Shown: positions 34,528-42,709 of the stretch, in pieces
Numbering within the stretch: the first letter of the stretch is position 1
How the letters are laid out: the number at the start of each line of letters is the position of its first letter
DNA from: CAZBQJ01 sp964494085
GTDB lineage: Bacteria > Patescibacteriota > Gracilibacteria > UBA1369
Direction: 5' to 3'
Assembly (NCBI GenBank): GCA_964494085.1
Contig: CAZBQJ010000003.1
Coordinates: 1-64,000 of the forward strand
DNA length: 64,000 nucleotides
Position numbers and translations under genes: made by a program
The notes under the pieces: model-generated
Database searches by the model: none
What the model was told of the DNA's origin: nothing
Seen by the model: the letters and a program-made list of their open reading frames with translations, nothing else

Positions 34528-34719
34528 ATGGCTAAGCATCCAGTACCCAAATACAAGACCACCAAGAGCCGCTCCAAATCCAGACATAGCGCTTTTATGT
34601 CTCGCACTCGCATCAAACTAATGGGTATAGTTACCAAAATGAAGAATTTGGAATTAAAAGGTAACTTAAAATTGAGAGAAAAGACCAAAAAAACCGTCGT
34701 CAAGAAGGTTAAAGCCTAA
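34528..34719 (+). CDS. rpmF: 50S ribosomal protein L32
   Basis: 63 residues. The N-terminus MAKHPVPKYKTTKSRSKSR matches the conserved VPKxKTSKSR signature of L32. The remaining part is very basic but has no cysteines, so the zinc ribbon found in many L32 proteins is absent, as in other zinc-independent forms. It follows yceD by 17 bp. Confidence 0.85.
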   Translation: MAKHPVPKYKTTKSRSKSRHSAFMSRTRIKLMGIVTKMKNLELKGNLKLREKTKKTVVKKVKA

Positions 34720-34760
34720 AGCAAGTTTTCCCAAAAGGGCTAGAAAACTAGCAGTCTGTC

Positions 34761-34769
34761 TGCTATAAT
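34761..34769 (+). promoter_or_regulatory. Extended -10 element upstream of nusB
   Basis: TGCTATAAT with consensus -10 TATAAT at 34764-34769, 32 bp before the nusB ATG. The -35 region (TAGAAA at 34741-34746, 17-bp spacing) is poor, as expected for extended -10 promoters. Confidence 0.5.
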
Positions 34770-34800
34770 TTACAGATACTTAAAAACTTATCAGTTATCT

Positions 34801-35298
34801 ATGGCAAGTTATAGGCACCTCGCGAGAATTGCCGTCATGCAGACTCTCTTCTCCTATCAATTCCGTAACGAAAAATTGCCACCCGACCTGGAGTCCAATA
34901 GTAAGGAATTTGGCAACAAATTGACTGACCTGACTTTTGCCCGCAATTTACTCAACGGTGTAATCGAACATCAAGAGGAAATTCGTGAAATAATCAGTAA
35001 AGAAGCCCCGGAATGGCCATTCGAAAGAATAGCTTTAATTGATCGTGTCATTATTTCCATGGGCATTTTTGAAATCCTCCATTCTCAGGACGTCCCTCCG
35101 GTTGTTGCCATCAACGAAGCAATTGAAATCTCTAAAGTTTTTGGAGACTTGAATAGTAGTAAATTCGTTAATGGTGTGCTCAGTACTATTATGAACAAAT
35201 ATAAACCTGAAGGTACAAACCGCTCTGCTTCGGTGAAACACGATAAACAAAAGTCAACCGCCAAGGCTAAAAAAGCCTCCAAGAGTTCCTCCAAGTAA
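34801..35298 (+). CDS. nusB: Transcription antitermination factor NusB
   Basis: Binds boxA RNA with S10 in rRNA antitermination. 165 residues; the all-helical core (RHLARIAVMQTLFSYQF at the start, PPVVAINEAIEISKVFGD and KFVNGVLSTI near the end) is typical. A basic, Ser/Lys-rich tail of about 25 residues (about 140-165) extends the usual length. It is followed after 13 bp by rnc, which would couple antitermination and rRNA processing. Confidence 0.93.
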   Translation: MASYRHLARIAVMQTLFSYQFRNEKLPPDLESNSKEFGNKLTDLTFARNLLNGVIEHQEEIREIISKEAPEWPFERIALIDRVIISMGIFEILHSQDVPPVVAINEAIEISKVFGDLNSSKFVNGVLSTIMNKYKPEGTNRSASVKHDKQKSTAKAKKASKSSSK

Positions 35299-35311
35299 TC
35301 ACCCAGACATC

Positions 35312-36031
35312 ATGTTAGCTGAAAGATACAAAGCTTTGCTGGAAAAAATCTCTATAAAATTTAAAAAAATAGAGCTTTTGGATTTGGCTTTTGTCCACAA
35401 ATCCTATTTAAACGAACATCGCAATCTAAAAAGTCACCACAATGAGCGATTGGAATTCCTGGGTGATGCGGTTTTGGAATTAATTGTCACTAAATATTTG
35501 TATTTGAAATACCCTGAAGAAGGAGAAGGAGTCCTCACTAATTGGAGGTCAGCCTTGGTTAAAGGCAAACATTTGGCGGAAATCTCTGTCGAATTGGATT
35601 TGGGCATTTATCTGTACTTGAGCAGGGGAGAAGAGCGCTCCGGGGGCCGACGGAAAAACTATATTTTGGCCAATACGCTGGAGGCTTTAATCGGGGCGAT
35701 CTATCTGGATCAAGGCTACAAAGGTGCTCAACTTTTTGCCGAAGAATTTATTCTCGCTCGTCTCGATCAAATATTAGAAAAGGGCTTACATGTCGACGCC
35801 AAGTCCAGGTTCCAGGAAATCGCCCAGGAACTGGTAGGGTTGACCCCAGACTATCGTTTTGTTTCCGAAGAGGGGCCTGATCATGAAAAAGTTTTTACCA
35901 TGGGCTTGTATTTGGGCCAGGAAAAAATCGCTGAAGGTCAGGGGTCCAGCAAGCAAAAAGCCGAACAAGAAGCCGCCATCAATGGTCTCCAAGCCAAACA
36001 ATGGGAAAATGTTCAATTATCAACTGACTGA
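35312..36031 (+). CDS. rnc: Ribonuclease III
   Basis: Cleaves double-stranded RNA, including rRNA precursors. 239 residues: the RNase III domain has the signature HNERLEFLGDAVLEL (about 43-57, with metal-binding E45, E48 and D52) and NTLEALIGAIYLDQGY (about 122-137). A dsRNA-binding domain follows (about 155-225; GSSKQKAEQEAA). The last 12 bp overlap a small convergent gene on the other strand. Probably co-transcribed with nusB. Confidence 0.95.
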   Translation: MLAERYKALLEKISIKFKKIELLDLAFVHKSYLNEHRNLKSHHNERLEFLGDAVLELIVTKYLYLKYPEEGEGVLTNWRSALVKGKHLAEISVELDLGIYLYLSRGEERSGGRRKNYILANTLEALIGAIYLDQGYKGAQLFAEEFILARLDQILEKGLHVDAKSRFQEIAQELVGLTPDYRFVSEEGPDHEKVFTMGLYLGQEKIAEGQGSSKQKAEQEAAINGLQAKQWENVQLSTD

Positions 36032-36157
36032 AGTAATCGGCACACCACTTTTTTGCGACAGATACCAAACAGTGAAAATTAATCCAACTAGAACCACCAC
36101 TATCAATAGCTTGAGAGCAAACTGTTGATGCCTGGTTTTTATGGGCAAATTGGCCAT
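36020..36157 (-). CDS. Small single-pass membrane protein (45 aa)
   Basis: ATG to TGA frame with a basic N-terminus (MANLPIKTRHQQ), one clear membrane helix (about 13-33, FALKLLIVVVLVGLIFTVWY) and a short polar end. It lies 38 bp downstream of the Mrp gene on the same strand and overlaps the last 12 bp of convergent rnc. Length and layout do not match SecE or SecG well. The well-formed helix with positive-inside flank argues that it is real; function unknown. Confidence 0.5.
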   Translation of the reverse strand: MANLPIKTRHQQFALKLLIVVVLVGLIFTVWYLSQKSGVPITSVS

Positions 36158-36195
36158 AACTTAAAATTAACTGACGGAATTGTAACATAATTCAG

Positions 36196-37179
36196 CTATT
36201 TGCTGAAGAGATTTTTCTCGAATGACCTTAGCCATTCCTGAACATCCTCACTATAGGGTTCCTTCCAAAATCCCACTTTAGCCAGTTTCTTGTCTAAATT
36301 TATTGATCCCAACCATTTTCCTCCGGTAATCTTTACAGTTTTCTCCGGGTCGGCTTCACCAAATATTTCCCCACTCATATTCTCTACAATTCCATAAATC
36401 GGCACATTTAGACTTTGACACATATCCACTGCCTTGGCAGCGTCATCTAAAGCTGTTAGCTGTGGAATGGTTACTATCAACGCTCCATCAGGCTTAATAA
36501 TATTAAAAAAAGTCAGTGGAGCCTCACTGGTTCCGGGTGGAAAATCAACCACCAAAATATCCAGATCCCCCCAATCACTATCAAAAAAGAGTTGCTCAAT
36601 TGCCTTGGCGATCACCGGACCACGCCACATTATCGCCATATTCGGTCGTTCTTGAATTGCCCCCATGGAGATCACCTTCAACCCATCAACCAGTAGTGGC
36701 TCAATCTTTTTATCTTTATTGGCCATATGTCTTTCTTCTACACCCAGCACTCTCATCACATTCGGACAATCGATATCCAGATCCAGTAGGCCAACTTTTT
36801 TACCACTTTTTTGCAGGAAAGTAGCAATCAAAATCGCTAGAGTAGTTTTTCCTACACCACCCTTTCCGCTATGTACAGCCAAGATTTTACTGATTCCAGC
36901 CGGCTTGCCCTGGCGCAGTTTACTCGACTTCCCAAAATCATCTCGATAATGTCCACTAACTCCGGAAATTTCCGGCCATTTTACCGGTATTCCCAGTTTC
37001 TTGCTGAGATTATTTAAAATCACCTGTAAAGGAATTTTTTGTTCCAGGGCAATTTCCACCAAAGACTTTTCTTTTTCTTTTGTAGATATTTCTAAACCCA
37101 AACCATTTAGGATCATCAAGCTGGCCGGATGGTCTTTCATCAATTCACCTAGTTGTACTTGACCGGTTAATTCTTTCAT
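36196..37179 (-). CDS. Mrp/NBP35-type P-loop ATPase with N-terminal DUF1858-like domain
   Basis: 327 residues. Residues 1-65 resemble the small helical DUF1858/ScdA-N domain (LGELMKDHPASLMILNGLGL). The ATPase core has the deviant Walker A HSGKGGVGKTT (about 103-113), DLDIDCPNV and VVDFPPGTSEAPLT. These match Mrp/ApbC Fe-S cluster carriers, but the CxxC motif that normally follows IVENMS is missing (VENMSGEIFGEADPE). Cluster carriage by the usual bridging cysteines therefore seems unlikely. The SUF operon lies about 10 kb away. The function may be metal- or Fe-S-related or diverged. Confidence 0.82.
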   Translation of the reverse strand: MKELTGQVQLGELMKDHPASLMILNGLGLEISTKEKEKSLVEIALEQKIPLQVILNNLSKKLGIPVKWPEISGVSGHYRDDFGKSSKLRQGKPAGISKILAVHSGKGGVGKTTLAILIATFLQKSGKKVGLLDLDIDCPNVMRVLGVEERHMANKDKKIEPLLVDGLKVISMGAIQERPNMAIMWRGPVIAKAIEQLFFDSDWGDLDILVVDFPPGTSEAPLTFFNIIKPDGALIVTIPQLTALDDAAKAVDMCQSLNVPIYGIVENMSGEIFGEADPEKTVKITGGKWLGSINLDKKLAKVGFWKEPYSEDVQEWLRSFEKNLFSK

Positions 37180-37228
37180 TTTCTCAATTCAGATAGGGTA
37201 TTTAGACACACTTTGTCACTACTGCCAC

Positions 37229-37256
37229 TTGGCAAATCCTGCTGAAATCTTATTAT
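37229..37256 (+). promoter_or_regulatory. Weak putative promoter for the Nudix gene
   Basis: TTGGCA (37229-37234), 16-bp spacer and TATTAT (37251-37256), 40 bp before the ATG at 37297. An alternative -10 TATACT (37254-37259) gives 19-bp spacing. Confidence 0.35.
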
Positions 37257-37296
37257 ACTTCTAGTGAATATCAATAGTAATTAATACCCGGAGAAT

Positions 37297-37743
37297 ATGA
37301 CCAACCAGAATTCTACACGCAATGGTGAAATTAAGGAATTCTCTGCGGGAGTTGTAGTGTTTCGAGAGCAGGGAGAACAACGAAAATACCTCTTACTGCA
37401 CTATCCGGGCGGACACTTTGATTTTCCGAAAGGTCATTTGGAGCGAGGAGAGAATGAGCGTCAAGCCGCCATCAGGGAACTGGAGGAAGAAACCGGTATC
37501 TCAGAAATCACTTTGATGGAAGGATTTCTCGACCAAGTTGTCTATTTTTTTAAGCGTAAAGGTGAATTGGTCCGTAAGACTGTTACCTTTTTTTTAGGCA
37601 AAACCAAGCAAAGTGAAATAATATTGTCGGACGAACATCAAGGTTATTTATGGTTGGATTATCAGTCTGCCTTGGCTAAAGTAACTTTTGAGAATGCCCG
37701 AGAAATCCTTCGTCAGGCCGAACAATTTTTGACAAATTATTAA
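37297..37743 (+). CDS. Nudix hydrolase, Ap4A/dNTP type
   Basis: 148 residues. The Nudix box runs from GHLERGENERQ to RELEEETGI (about 47-69) and fits the G-x5-E-x7-REUxEExGU pattern. The preceding LLLHYPGGHFDFPKGH and the following YFFKRKGE... FFLGKT pattern resemble bis(5'-nucleosyl)-tetraphosphatases. Likely removes Ap4A or damaged nucleotides in the cytoplasm. pepA starts 7 bp downstream, so they are co-transcribed. Confidence 0.88.
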   Translation: MTNQNSTRNGEIKEFSAGVVVFREQGEQRKYLLLHYPGGHFDFPKGHLERGENERQAAIRELEEETGISEITLMEGFLDQVVYFFKRKGELVRKTVTFFLGKTKQSEIILSDEHQGYLWLDYQSALAKVTFENAREILRQAEQFLTNY

Positions 37744-37750
37744 GACAAAT

Positions 37751-39211
37751 ATGAAAACTACTTATAGAAAAACCTTAACGGAAAAAGATAAAGTTACTCT
37801 TATTCCTTTTTTTAAAGATCTGAAAAATGTTCCGGAAATTTATCGTGACTGGCTCAAAAAGCGTGAAAAATTGGTTAATTTCCATGGTAAACTAGGCGAA
37901 AGCTTCATCTATTTTCCCGACGCTCCACTCGAACCTCATAAAATTCTATTTTATTGTTTTGGCGAAAAGAGTCAGATCAAACCCGCCCAACTGCGCAGTG
38001 GAATTGCTCTGGCGGTGAAAAAATTACGCAAATATCCGGTACCGGAATTAAGTATTGTCATCAATAAAGGTTTCAATAAATTTGGTCAGGAAATTGGTGA
38101 AGCGATTGCTTTGGCCAACTACAATACCGGAATCTATAAAACCGGTGATGCTCAACGGGAAGGAGAAGATCGAATTGTCAAAAAGGTCAACATCATCGGG
38201 GAGATTGATCGAGTCGGGAAATATGATTTGGAAGAGGGAATCAAAATCGGCCTGGCTGTCAATGAAGTAAGAGATTTAGTCAATTCACCTCACAGTCATG
38301 TTGATGCCGACACCATGGCAGCCAAGGCTGAACAGATTTGCCTGGAGAACAAAATCAAAGCCAAGGTTTTCGATAAAAAACAACTGGAGAAAATGCAAAT
38401 GGGAGCCTTGTTGGGTGTAAACAAAGGCTCAAGCATTGGTGCAAAAATGGTCGTCATGGAATACCTTCCTTTGGGCAAACGTCAGGAGCCGATAGTTTTG
38501 GTCGGGAAAGGGGTTACTTTTGATACCGGCGGCGTTAATGTTAAGCCTACTAATGGCATCGCTGAAATGCATATGGACATGGCTGGCTCTGCGGCAGTGC
38601 TGGGAGTTTTTATGTTACTCAAAGAGCTGGAAATCAAACAAAACGTCATTGGAGTCATGCCTCTTACGGATAATGCCATTGACGCCCACGCTCAGAAACC
38701 CAGCGACATAGTTACATCTTATTGCGGTAAGACAATAGAGATTGGCAATACCGATGCCGAAGGCCGGTTAATCATTTGCGATGCCATTTCTTATGCTGTT
38801 CAGACCTATAAGCCATCGGCGATTATTGATGTTGCTACGCTGACCGGAGCCTGCATGGTAGCCCTCGGTGATCAGATGGCCGGTATGTTTGGCAATAATG
38901 ACAAAATGAAAGAGCGCCTAAAAAATGCCGCCGTCGAAACAGATGAAGAAGTCTGGGAATTACCGATTCATGAAGCTCATCGTCGCAGTCTGAAAGGAAA
39001 ATCCGCCGATTTAAACAATGTTGATACTTCGGGCATGGCTGGAGCTTGCACTGCCGCCGCCTTTATCGAACATTTCATCGAAGGTACCGACTGGATTCAT
39101 CTGGATATCGCCGGCCCAGCCATGCCGAAAAAACCCAAGGACATCGACTTCCCCGGGGCCAGCGGCTATGGTGTGCGTCTGCTGACCAGATTTCTGCAGA
39201 ATCTCAAGTAA
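37751..39211 (+). CDS. pepA: Leucyl aminopeptidase (M17)
   Basis: Two-metal cytoplasmic exopeptidase that removes N-terminal residues from peptides. 486 residues. The C-terminal catalytic domain has VGKGVTFDTGG (K253, D258), MHMDMAGS (D276) and the signature NTDAEGRL (333-340, with D335, E337, R339), all the metal and catalytic positions of M17. The N-terminal macro-like domain is shorter and divergent. Some M17 members (PepA) also bind DNA in other bacteria; no evidence for that here. Confidence 0.94.
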   Translation: MKTTYRKTLTEKDKVTLIPFFKDLKNVPEIYRDWLKKREKLVNFHGKLGESFIYFPDAPLEPHKILFYCFGEKSQIKPAQLRSGIALAVKKLRKYPVPELSIVINKGFNKFGQEIGEAIALANYNTGIYKTGDAQREGEDRIVKKVNIIGEIDRVGKYDLEEGIKIGLAVNEVRDLVNSPHSHVDADTMAAKAEQICLENKIKAKVFDKKQLEKMQMGALLGVNKGSSIGAKMVVMEYLPLGKRQEPIVLVGKGVTFDTGGVNVKPTNGIAEMHMDMAGSAAVLGVFMLLKELEIKQNVIGVMPLTDNAIDAHAQKPSDIVTSYCGKTIEIGNTDAEGRLIICDAISYAVQTYKPSAIIDVATLTGACMVALGDQMAGMFGNNDKMKERLKNAAVETDEEVWELPIHEAHRRSLKGKSADLNNVDTSGMAGACTAAAFIEHFIEGTDWIHLDIAGPAMPKKPKDIDFPGASGYGVRLLTRFLQNLK

Positions 39212-39338
39212 GTGCCGGCGAATCCACTAGAATCATGCCAGCTCACCTGTGCCGTTATCGTCGTCGTTGCGCCAGCCGCCTGTGAAATTATCACCTCTAT
39301 TGCACTTGCTGATATTCGAGATCTGCGCACCTCTGACA

Positions 39339-39910
39339 TTACCGCCGTCGTGCCTCCAGGCATTTTAGATCAATGCTATGGGCGATTTCATGATGGGCCG
39401 CGCTGGCGGATCTAGCCTTATCCGCCAGCGCTTCAGCCAAGCGGGCTTTTTCTCCGGCAATCTCCGCTTCGCGTCGATCGAGCGTCTCATTGATCAATAC
39501 ATCAATATCAATTCCTTTACTCTGGAGTTCTTTGAGTCTAGCCGCCGTTGATGCTTTGACCTCAATATTTGACATGATGACAGAATCTGGTAAAGCGAGT
39601 TGCCCGGGCAATCCTATCTGCAACATTTTGGTATCCCTGACAAGAGCCTCCACAGCCGCTTTACTCAAAACCTCAACTTGTTCAGCCCAAAATCTTTCAT
39701 TTTCCGGCGTCGCAACCGCCGCAATACGAATCAGTTTATTCACAGTGACTTTCCCGCTCACCAATTGATTTTTCAAAATGGGCATCTGCGCAAATTTGCG
39801 CTCCAGATTCAGTACATTACGCACCTGCTGTTCGCTTACGCCGATCCATATTGCTGGCAAAGTTGAAAAAGTTGTTGGTCAGAAGCGTTGGTTGGCACGA
39901 TATTGCTCAT
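39339..39910 (-). pseudogene. Decayed HNH endonuclease-family gene
   Basis: The ATG at 39910 opens MSNIVPTNASDQQLFQLCQQ and hits a stop at 39836. The reading continues in another frame (from about 39860 to 39339), giving VSEQQVRNVLNLERKF and VNKLIRIAAVATPENERFW, then a coiled stretch and a tail HHEIAHSIDLK. From memory, intact CPR relatives have about 45 extra residues after the first part and a full HNH core before the HHxIAHSID end. Both are missing here. So one frameshift and two internal deletions are inferred; the nuclease is almost certainly inactive. An alternative is a short functional protein starting within the second frame. Confidence 0.55.
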
Positions 39911-40046
39911 AGTAAAAAATTAGGAAACTTGTACCCTGGCCCCAATCTATTTAACTAAGAAAAAATCTAATCACTCTGACCAGCTCCAAGCTAGCAGAAA
40001 CAAGGCCAAAACACCATTTTTAGGAATAGAATTCAGCAGCTAATTC

Positions 40047-40055
40047 TGCTATAAT
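40047..40055 (+). promoter_or_regulatory. Extended -10 promoter element
   Basis: TGCTATAAT (TATAAT at 40050-40055), with a poor -35 (TAGAAT at 40027-40032). It is identical to the element upstream of nusB and lies about 60 bp before the orphan gene at 40116. Confidence 0.45.
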
Positions 40056-40115
40056 TAACCGATAAAAGAATTATTAGCTAAAATCAGGAGGGCGAAGCCA
40101 AAGCAGAAGTGCCGG

Positions 40116-40334
40116 TTGGTGGCCGAAGTTTATGAGCAAGTGGCCGCAGCTATAGCAGATCTGGAAGCCCTGGCAGTAGCAGCAGCCGATCTAAGCCCGA
40201 ATATTGAGGTGTCAGACCGGATTTTAGACGAAATAGAAGAGGTTTTAGCAGAGTTGGAAAATTTACTAAATGGCTCAACCTGGATGGGAAGAGTTATACC
40301 GGAGATTATGCTGAGTTTGCGGGGAAACGAATAG
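40116..40334 (+). CDS. Orphan acidic helical protein, possible upstream half of a frameshifted gene
   Basis: Up to 72 residues from a TTG or the next GTG; no good ribosome binding site fits, though AGGAGG occurs at 40086-40091. Highly acidic and helical (ILDEIEEVLAELENLL). The same frame is open further upstream to about 40059 without an ATG. In frame at 40259-40265 is A AAT TTA, a classical X-XXY-YYZ slip heptamer. A -1 slip there would join it to the frame of the next entry, which is open from that point. Function unknown. Confidence 0.4.
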   Translation: MVAEVYEQVAAAIADLEALAVAAADLSPNIEVSDRILDEIEEVLAELENLLNGSTWMGRVIPEIMLSLRGNE

Positions 40335-40399
40335 AAATTCTCACAGCCACAGAAATTCTCGCTCGCCTCAAACTCATCCACCTAAAACTCTACCGAACC

Positions 40400-40786
40400 A
40401 TGGAATACCTAGGCCTGGAGCCAAAATTGCAGATTACACCAATCGCTTTGCAAATCTCTACCCTCGGTAAAAAAATCGACGCAAAAAGAGCGAAACTGAA
40501 AATAAGCCCCAGCGACACCTTTGTTTGGGAAGATATTAAAGATGAAGATCTTCTATACGCTCCAACCAGCATCAAAGCCATCAACGGCTATGAAGGGATC
40601 GAAATTGAGGGTGGAAAAACCAAAAGTCAATGGATCAAAGACAATAAGGGTTTTCTGATCGACATTGTTCCAACCAAAGAAAATTTAGAGGCGGATCCAA
40701 AAATCCAGAAAGATCAAGCTGGTCAGATCAACCACGACGCTTTGCAAGCCGATCAATACGCTACTAAATCCTATCAGTCAGCATGA
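40400..40786 (+). CDS. Orphan hypothetical protein, possible downstream half of a frameshifted gene
   Basis: 128 residues from ATG 40400, but the frame stays open and protein-like back to about 40266 (LDGKSYTGDYAEFAGKR), so this ATG is probably internal. The sequence is mixed alpha/beta and charged, with SDTFVWEDIKDEDLLYAP and a lysine/glutamine-rich end. No family recognised. It may be translated by -1 frameshifting from the preceding frame, or from a start in the overlap (an ATG at 40270 is in the third frame and stops early). Alternatively it is the remnant of a broken gene beside the decayed HNH gene. Confidence 0.45.
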   Translation: MEYLGLEPKLQITPIALQISTLGKKIDAKRAKLKISPSDTFVWEDIKDEDLLYAPTSIKAINGYEGIEIEGGKTKSQWIKDNKGFLIDIVPTKENLEADPKIQKDQAGQINHDALQADQYATKSYQSA

Positions 40787-40824
40787 GAATATCCGCCTCC
40801 GTTGCACGGTCAGGGTAAAATGAA

Positions 40825-41769
40825 TTACTCCAATACTACCTGATGCTTGTTCAGATATTCATAAGCCCAGAAACTGGCCGTCACTGCTTCAGCTGAGCCG
40901 GTGATCGCTTGTTTGAAAACTGTATCGCAAACATCTCCCGCACCAAACGCACCCGGGATATTGGTTTCGCTATTGCGGTTGATAATTATTTCTCGGCGCG
41001 CATTCAGAGCAACCCCCAATTTTTCGGCTTCCTTGGAGTGGGGAATCAATCCGATAGCTATGAAAACGCCATCCATCGCCATTTCTCGACCATCCTTTAA
41101 ACGGATTTTTTGGACTTTATCTGTACCGATGATTTCCTCCACTTCAGCATTACTCAACAATTCTATTTTTGAATTAGCTTTCACTCTCTCCAAATTAACC
41201 GGTTCGGGATGAAGTTTTGTCCTGGAAATCACATAAACTTTGTCGGCAAATTCGGACAATAGTAGAGCCTCTTTAGCGGCACTGTCGCCACTACCCACCA
41301 CGCAAACCGTTTTCTGTTTGTAAAACGCCCCGTCACAAAGTGCGCAGTAGGATACTCCTTTATTTTCCAATTCTTTCTCACCCGGACAGCCCAAATGTTT
41401 GTGATTACTGCCGGTAGCGAACAAAACTGTTTTAGCCAAATATTGATGACTGGCGCTACGGACGATAAACCCGGCCTTCTTCCCGGCCTTTTCATCTTCT
41501 GCTGAAAGCGCAATTTGCTCGACTTCCAAAACTCTTTCATTTTTCAATTCAGCCCCAAAAGCCATCGCATGATCAATCAAATTGGAAGCCAAGTCCGGTC
41601 CGGAAATCTTGATAATACCGGGCCAGTTCTCCACTATATTGGTCGTAGTGATCAGCCCGCCGGGTAATTCCGCAATCATCACTGTTTTAAGATTTAAGCG
41701 GGTGGCGTACATGGCTCCACTGGCGCCGGCGCAGCCGGCGCCAATTACTAGAAAATCAAATTGTTCCAT
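40825..41769 (-). CDS. trxB: Thioredoxin reductase
   Basis: FAD/NADPH enzyme that reduces thioredoxin, 314 residues. FAD-binding GAGCAGASGAMYA (about 10-22), redox-active CALC (C142, C145; the common form is CATC), NADPH-binding GSGDSAAKEA, and the C-terminal FAD motif GAFGAGDVCD are visible. It lies downstream of the peroxiredoxin gene on the same strand (60 bp), giving a peroxide-reducing pair. The thioredoxin itself is not in this window. Confidence 0.93.
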   Translation of the reverse strand: MEQFDFLVIGAGCAGASGAMYATRLNLKTVMIAELPGGLITTTNIVENWPGIIKISGPDLASNLIDHAMAFGAELKNERVLEVEQIALSAEDEKAGKKAGFIVRSASHQYLAKTVLFATGSNHKHLGCPGEKELENKGVSYCALCDGAFYKQKTVCVVGSGDSAAKEALLLSEFADKVYVISRTKLHPEPVNLERVKANSKIELLSNAEVEEIIGTDKVQKIRLKDGREMAMDGVFIAIGLIPHSKEAEKLGVALNARREIIINRNSETNIPGAFGAGDVCDTVFKQAITGSAEAVTASFWAYEYLNKHQVVLE

Positions 41770-41829
41770 AAATAATTAATAAATCTTTAGAAATGATGAT
41801 GACGGAGTAAGGCTCAATAGGATCTATTT

Positions 41830-42351
41830 CTAACCTTTGCCTAATGTTTTCTTTCCCGGCTTCCAATTGGCTGGACAAAGTTCGCCAGTCTGAAGACTCT
41901 GCAATACTCGCAATGTTTCATCTGCACTACGGCCCACTGTTAGATCGTGTACTAATTGATAGCGCAAAATTCCTTCGGGGTCGATAATAAATGTTCCTCT
42001 CAATGAATGGCCTTTATCTTCTATCAAAACTCCAAAGTCACGACTCATTTCTCTGTTCATATCTGAGAATAGTGGATAATTCAATTTTCCCAAGTCTTTC
42101 ATCCAGGCCATATGTGAATGGACAGAATCAACACTTCCACCTAGAACTACTGCTCCCAGCTTGGTGAATTCGGGCATTTTTTCGCTCATCTCGACGATTT
42201 CAGTTGGGCATACAAAGGTGAAATCCAAAGGATAGAAAAATAATACCACCCATTTGCCTTTCAAATCGGCTGAAGAGACTTTCGAGACTTTGTCCTCGAA
42301 GACTGTCACTATAGAGAATTCCGGAGCGGGTTTTCCTACTTGTATAAACAT
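41830..42351 (-). CDS. 2-Cys peroxiredoxin (AhpC/Prx1 type)
   Basis: Reduces hydrogen peroxide and organic peroxides. 173 residues; peroxidatic C48 in FTFVCPTEI, and resolving C159 in GELCPANWKPG. The family arginine is in the LRGTFIIDPEG context. Electrons should come from thioredoxin via the adjacent trxB. It is divergent from the rhodanese gene, with a 55-bp shared upstream region. AhpF-type reductase is absent nearby. Confidence 0.93.
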   Translation of the reverse strand: MFIQVGKPAPEFSIVTVFEDKVSKVSSADLKGKWVVLFFYPLDFTFVCPTEIVEMSEKMPEFTKLGAVVLGGSVDSVHSHMAWMKDLGKLNYPLFSDMNREMSRDFGVLIEDKGHSLRGTFIIDPEGILRYQLVHDLTVGRSADETLRVLQSLQTGELCPANWKPGKKTLGKG

Positions 42352-42406
42352 ATTTTTTGGGCTTTAATTAATATTGGTTTTGATATAAAAACTTACCTCT
42401 GAATCA

Positions 42407-42709
42407 ATGATAAATCAAGCGGAGCTCTTGGCAAAATACGACGACAAAAGGGCCAATTATTATCTTGTCGACGTTCGCTCAAACCAGGAATTTTCCGAAA
42501 GTCACCTTCCCGGGGCAATCAATATCCCTATCGATAGTTTAGAATCACGGTTAAGCGAAGTTCCAAAAGACCGGCATATCATTACAATCTGTTCCCATGG
42601 AGTCCGCAGTGGAAGTGCAGAACGCTACCTTCAGCAAAACGGCTATCAGGCCGATAGTTTACAAGGTGGCCTATCAATGTGGGCCGGTCAGCTGGAAAGT
42701 TCTAATTAA
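42407..42709 (+). CDS. Single-domain rhodanese-like sulfurtransferase
   Basis: 100 residues. LVDVRSNQEFSESHLPGAINIPI is the CH2A motif region (residues 20-42) and the active-site loop is CSHGVRSGSA with C62. Such proteins carry sulfane sulfur as a persulfide or detoxify it. It stands beside the peroxiredoxin/thioredoxin reductase pair and near the SUF operon, in keeping with sulfur and redox chemistry. Its 3' end overlaps the convergent NYN gene by 8 bp. Confidence 0.9.
   Translation: MINQAELLAKYDDKRANYYLVDVRSNQEFSESHLPGAINIPIDSLESRLSEVPKDRHIITICSHGVRSGSAERYLQQNGYQADSLQGGLSMWAGQLESSN

Noticed and set aside
34720..34760. Terminator between rpmF and nusB
   Set aside because: AGTTTTC/GAAAACT can pair, but no T-tract follows and the genes are functionally linked.
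35859..36128. Plus-strand frame overlapping the end of rnc
   Set aside because: Out-of-frame shadow of rnc; composition is lysine/proline-rich with no domain.
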